Shown here one piece after another: positions 6,630-9,213 of a stretch of DNA of 9,213 nt. The first letter of the stretch is position 1, and each line of letters starts with the position of its first letter. The stretch is from Desulfocapsa sp. Lineage in GTDB: Bacteria > Desulfobacterota > Desulfobulbia > Desulfobulbales > Desulfocapsaceae. The translations under genes and the position numbers were made by a program. The stretch lies in assembly GCA_029935135.1 (NCBI GenBank), contig JAOZKX010000054.1, positions 1 through 9,213 on the forward strand, given 5' to 3'. The notes below the pieces were generated by a model, which made no database searches, was not told the DNA's origin, and worked only from the letters and a program-made list of their open reading frames with translations.

Positions 6630-6992
6630 CTATTTATAGAAACGGTGACTGCCATACTGGTTAACGAATGTGACATCTGATGCCCAGTAAGGGTCAATAG
6701 ATTCGAGATGGTAAAATGTTGATCCTTTGGTGAAGTCAGATTGGTTTAAGGCAATATAAACCGATTTCATACATTGAAAAAAAGCTTGTGGGTCTTCGGG
6801 GATATATGATTTTTTCTGCTTGATCCAACTGAATTGATATGGCTGATGCACTACATTCTTAATGCTCAGGTGTTTTTGCGCTGCCCGATTTAAGGTAACA
6901 TGAGCAACAGCTACCTGACCAATCTCAGGCTCCGAGCGTGCTTCGTGATATACATTCAGGGTCAGCCAAAGCAGTCCTTCCAGAAATGTCAT
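6630..6992 (-). CDS. Cell wall hydrolase, SleB/CwlJ family
   Basis: This 120-residue protein consists almost entirely of the SleB/CwlJ (Hydrolase_2) domain, a peptidoglycan lytic fold first known from Bacillus spore-cortex lysis and common in phages and Gram-negatives. Motifs: LNVYHEARSEPEIGQVAVAHVTLNR (12-36), with Glu17 as the likely catalytic acid, QPYQFSW (50-56), GSTFYHLESIDPYWA (90-104) and a C-terminal GSHRFY (114-119). No signal peptide or peptidoglycan-binding domain is seen; the domain starts within the first ten residues. ATG 6992 has an excellent ribosome site (AAAGGAG at 6999-7005, minus). The gene stands alone, with its own promoter and a hairpin-bearing leader. Its job could be wall turnover, a prophage remnant lysin, or release at a specific growth state; the sequence does not decide. 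No phage genes are nearby. Confidence 0.88.
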   Translation of the reverse strand: MTFLEGLLWLTLNVYHEARSEPEIGQVAVAHVTLNRAAQKHLSIKNVVHQPYQFSWIKQKKSYIPEDPQAFFQCMKSVYIALNQSDFTKGSTFYHLESIDPYWASDVTFVNQYGSHRFYK

Positions 6993-7016
6993 TGTTATCT
7001 CCTTTGTCCATGTTCA

Positions 7017-7050
7017 GGGAAACTGTTCCATTTACGATCAAATGGTTCCC
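7017..7050 (-). other. Leader hairpin upstream of the cell wall hydrolase
   Basis: Arms GGGAA (7017-7021) plus CCATTT (7028-7033) pair with AAATGGTTCCC (7040-7050). This gives an 11-bp stem with a 6-nt bulge (7022-7027) and a 6-nt loop. In the minus transcript it ends 11 nt before the ribosome site. A second GGGAA at 7066-7070 could pair with the same TTCCC arm (7046-7050), so two pairings exclude each other. On the plus strand the stem is followed by TTTTT (7051-7055), but no plus-strand gene ends here. Confidence 0.45.
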
Positions 7051-7114
7051 TTTTTAGTAGTGTTAGGGAAATATCTGCACGATGCAAAAGTAATCTTGTT
7101 ACTAAAGTTTGTTT

Positions 7115-7143
7115 ATTATAATTTAATAATCATTGCTAGTCAA
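7115..7143 (-). promoter_or_regulatory. Sigma70-type promoter for the cell wall hydrolase
   Basis: On the minus strand, TTGACT (7143-7138) is followed by exactly 17 nt and TATAAT (7120-7115). This is 11 of 12 consensus positions with ideal spacing, the best promoter in the window. A start near 7108 gives a leader of about 115 nt that contains the hairpin at 7017-7050. Confidence 0.8.
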
Positions 7144-7296
7144 GTAAAAACTTAAAGAGTATTTTGCGCAGTGGCAGTATGTTACAGAAAATAATCGATT
7201 TTATTGGCTAAATAAATTTATAGATTTAATCTGATGAAATTTTGAATATCGTTAAAACAGTTAGATAGGGACAGGTATGCTTTCAGAAGGAAAAAC

Positions 7297-9213
7297 ATGC
7301 GCTCAGGGGTAGTCACAGAGTCAATTCAGGGGATTGTGGAACGGGTTACTTTCCATAATGAAACCAATGGCTGGAGTGTGCTCAGGGTTAAATGTTTTAA
7401 TGAGTTTGATGCTGTTCCAGTGATTGTTCATCAGACAAAAGTTTTCGCCGGGGCAACCATGAAATTTTATGGAAGCTGGTCGCACCATCCCAAGTTTGGC
7501 AGACAATTTACGGCAGAGCGGGCAGAAGAACGAAAGCCGGCATCTGCTGCTGCACTGGAAAAATATTTGGGATCAGGACTTATTAAAGGAGTTGGTCCTA
7601 AAACGGCAAAAAGAATTGTCTCTCATTTTGGAGCACAGACACTTACTGTTTTTGAAAAACGCATTGATGATCTTCTCTTGGTACCAGGAATTGCCAATAA
7701 AAAACTGGAAGGTATTCGTCAGGCCTGGGAAGAGCACCGGGCAATTCGGGATGTGATGCTTTTTCTCCAGGGCCACGGTATCTCGACACTCTTTGCGGTG
7801 AAGATATTCAAGAAATACGGGCAGAAGGCCATTGCTCTTGTCACGGAAAACCCCTATCGTCTGGCCAATGATTTTTATGGCATCGGTTTTTTTTCAGCGG
7901 ATAAGGTGGCCCTCTCTTTAGGGATTGAAAAAGATGCACCCGTGAGGATCCATGCTGCTATTCGTCATATACTCGCCGCCTCCAGAGACCAGGGGCACTG
8001 TTATTTAACCGAGGAGCAAATCCAAAAGGGGGTGCGTCAACTCCTTGACCTTGACCTCACAGATGCTCTCACCATGTATCTGCAGCTGATGGAACAGGAA
8101 AATCTCTTGAAACTCCGATTTCTGATGCAGGACGATGGCGTGTCTCTTTCCTGTTATTACTCGAAGAGTCTCTACTATGATGAAAAAGATACTGCCGAAT
8201 CCCTGCTGAGTCTATGTGTGCAGGTTCCTGTGGATAATAATCGTGTTCAGAAGTGGTTGCAGGATTATGGCAAAAAAGAAAAAATATCCCTCAGTCCCGA
8301 TCAGGAATATGCAGTGCAAAGCATCATTAGTTGTGGGTGTTCAATCCTTACCGGGGGGCCGGGTTGTGGTAAGACCACCACCACAAGAACATTGGTGCAG
8401 CTCTTGCTGGCCATGGGAAAAGAGGTTCTGCTTGCAGCACCCACAGGGCGAGCCGCCCAGCGTATGGAAGAGGTTATTGGTGTGGAAGCAAAAACCATAC
8501 ACCGTCTTCTTGAGTTTCAGGGAGGGACATTTAAACGGAACAAGGAAAATCCCTTATCCTGTGATGTGCTCATTGTTGATGAATGTTCAATGCTGGATAT
8601 CAGTCTGAGTGCTTCACTCCTAGCAGCAATTCCTGCTAACTACCAGTTGGTGATGGTGGGGGATGCGGATCAGCTTCCTTCTGTTGGTGCCGGGAATGTC
8701 CTTGGTGATCTGATGGCTTCCGGGGTTGTGCCGGTTTTTACTCTGGAGACTATTTTCAGGCAGGCGGAAGAATCCCATATTATATCCTTTGCCCATCAAA
8801 TCAACAGCGGCAGGATTCCACAAATCCCCTCTCCATTTAAAAGCCCGCAGCTTTTTCAGGATCAGCACGACTGCCTCTTTCTTGATGCAAATGAAGCCAC
8901 CAAAGAACAGCTTCGTGTTATCGCAAGAGCCAAAGAACAGTTGCAGGTTGAAGGGCGGGAAAAAGAGTATGGCGAGGATCGTTTATATCAGCAGAATGAT
9001 GAGGGGAGTTTGGCTCCGCCTTCACAGATACCAGCCAAGTACGACCATATTGATTTTGGTCTGCTGCAGACTGCTGAAAACAGTGCCGATGAGTTACGAG
9101 CTGTGCTTAAAAAAGTTCATCCCTGGTCGTCACTATACTATGGCTTGACAGCAGGGGATGTGATGTTACGCTTATATACTGAATGGATTCCAAAATATTT
9201 TGGGAAATCATGG
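7297..9213 (+). CDS. recD2: RecD2/RecD-like ATP-dependent DNA helicase (3'-truncated)
   Basis: This frame runs open to the right edge: 639 residues of a protein usually about 720-750 long. RecD2 is a superfamily 1B 5'-3' DNA helicase of genomes lacking a matching RecBC partner, linked to DNA repair and replication. Order: an N-terminal OB-like region beginning SIQGIVERVTFHNETNGWSV, tandem helix-hairpin-helix motifs (GLIKGVGPKTAKRIV, 94-108; LLVPGIANKKLEGI, 127-140), a third pre-helicase segment with YGIGFFSADKVA, then Walker A GGPGCGKT (353-360, K359), AAPTGRAAQRM, Walker B LIVDECSMLD with D428-E429, motif III GDADQLPSVGAG (455-466) and TIFRQA (485-490). The N-terminal extension with HhH motifs separates it from RecD of RecBCD. 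ATG 7297 has AGAAGG 6 nt upstream. Between residue about 530 and the window end the spacing to the next motif is longer than usual. Confidence 0.95.
   Translation, partial: MRSGVVTESIQGIVERVTFHNETNGWSVLRVKCFNEFDAVPVIVHQTKVFAGATMKFYGSWSHHPKFGRQFTAERAEERKPASAAALEKYLGSGLIKGVGPKTAKRIVSHFGAQTLTVFEKRIDDLLLVPGIANKKLEGIRQAWEEHRAIRDVMLFLQGHGISTLFAVKIFKKYGQKAIALVTENPYRLANDFYGIGFFSADKVALSLGIEKDAPVRIHAAIRHILAASRDQGHCYLTEEQIQKGVRQLLDLDLTDALTMYLQLMEQENLLKLRFLMQDDGVSLSCYYSKSLYYDEKDTAESLLSLCVQVPVDNNRVQKWLQDYGKKEKISLSPDQEYAVQSIISCGCSILTGGPGCGKTTTTRTLVQLLLAMGKEVLLAAPTGRAAQRMEEVIGVEAKTIHRLLEFQGGTFKRNKENPLSCDVLIVDECSMLDISLSASLLAAIPANYQLVMVGDADQLPSVGAGNVLGDLMASGVVPVFTLETIFRQAEESHIISFAHQINSGRIPQIPSPFKSPQLFQDQHDCLFLDANEATKEQLRVIARAKEQLQVEGREKEYGEDRLYQQNDEGSLAPPSQIPAKYDHIDFGLLQTAENSADELRAVLKKVHPWSSLYYGLTAGDVMLRLYTEWIPKYFGKSW

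Larger units (their letters stand above)
6993..7296. other. A+T-rich divergent intergenic region
   Basis: These 304 bp separate the divergent hydrolase and helicase genes. The left part holds the hydrolase ribosome site, leader hairpin and promoter. The right part (about 7144-7284) is very A+T-rich with no convincing gene. The plus-strand helicase promoter is unclear: TTGGCT (7204-7209), 17 nt, TAATCT (7227-7232) has spacing but a weak -10; TATAGA at 7219-7224 lacks a -35. The helicase ribosome site AGAAGG lies at 7285-7290. Confidence 0.6.

Noticed and set aside
7017..7055. Plus-strand rho-independent terminator reading of the leader hairpin (stem plus TTTTT)
   Set aside because: No plus-strand gene runs into it; the operon to the left already ends at the 6570-6606 terminator. 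The minus-strand leader interpretation fits better.
7172..7186. Sigma54-like TGGCAG element upstream of the helicase gene
   Set aside because: The required GG-N10-GC spacing fails: the position of GC holds CA.

Overview
The window (about 46% G+C by eye) is a stretch of bacterial chromosome with closely packed housekeeping and biosynthetic genes. Several of the proteins read like those of Desulfobacterota (Desulfobulbales-type sulfate reducers), but that placement is inference from memory of similar proteins, not a search result. I see no CRISPR array, insertion sequence, integrase, tRNA or rRNA. I found no clear undescribed multi-gene system. The less ordinary points are the regulatory layout around a small cell-wall hydrolase, an extra segment in a RecD2-like helicase, and a KdnA-like aminotransferase in a pantothenate cluster.

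Layout. (1) 1-1788, plus strand: the 3' end of cobyric acid synthase (cobQ/cbiP), then cobD/cbiB, then a small exported protein of unknown function, all tightly spaced and probably one transcript. The first two carry out successive late steps of adenosylcobalamin synthesis. (2) 1847-3199, minus strand: xseA, exonuclease VII large subunit, convergent with the cobalamin genes. A 170-bp divergent spacer separates it from the next operon. (3) 3370-6555, plus strand: a four-gene operon of a membrane-anchored TPR protein (YfgM/TPR_21-like), panC, panD and a KdnA-like sugar aminotransferase. The TPR gene and panC overlap as TAATG. The operon ends in a perfect 17-bp hairpin that can serve both strands. 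(4) 6630-6992, minus strand: a 120-residue SleB/CwlJ-type cell-wall hydrolase with its own near-consensus sigma70 promoter and a structured leader. (5) 7297 to the right edge, plus strand: a RecD2/RecD-like superfamily 1 helicase, cut by the window end after 639 residues.

How the genes work together. CobQ amidates the corrin ring, and CobD then attaches aminopropanol (phosphate) to give adenosylcobinamide (phosphate). PanD makes beta-alanine from aspartate, and PanC joins it to pantoate to give pantothenate, the coenzyme A precursor; panB and panE are not in the window. The aminotransferase downstream resembles KdnA, which aminates an oxidised Kdo for lipopolysaccharide. If correct, the operon joins a cofactor pathway to envelope construction. 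XseA and RecD2 are unrelated DNA-processing enzymes on either side.
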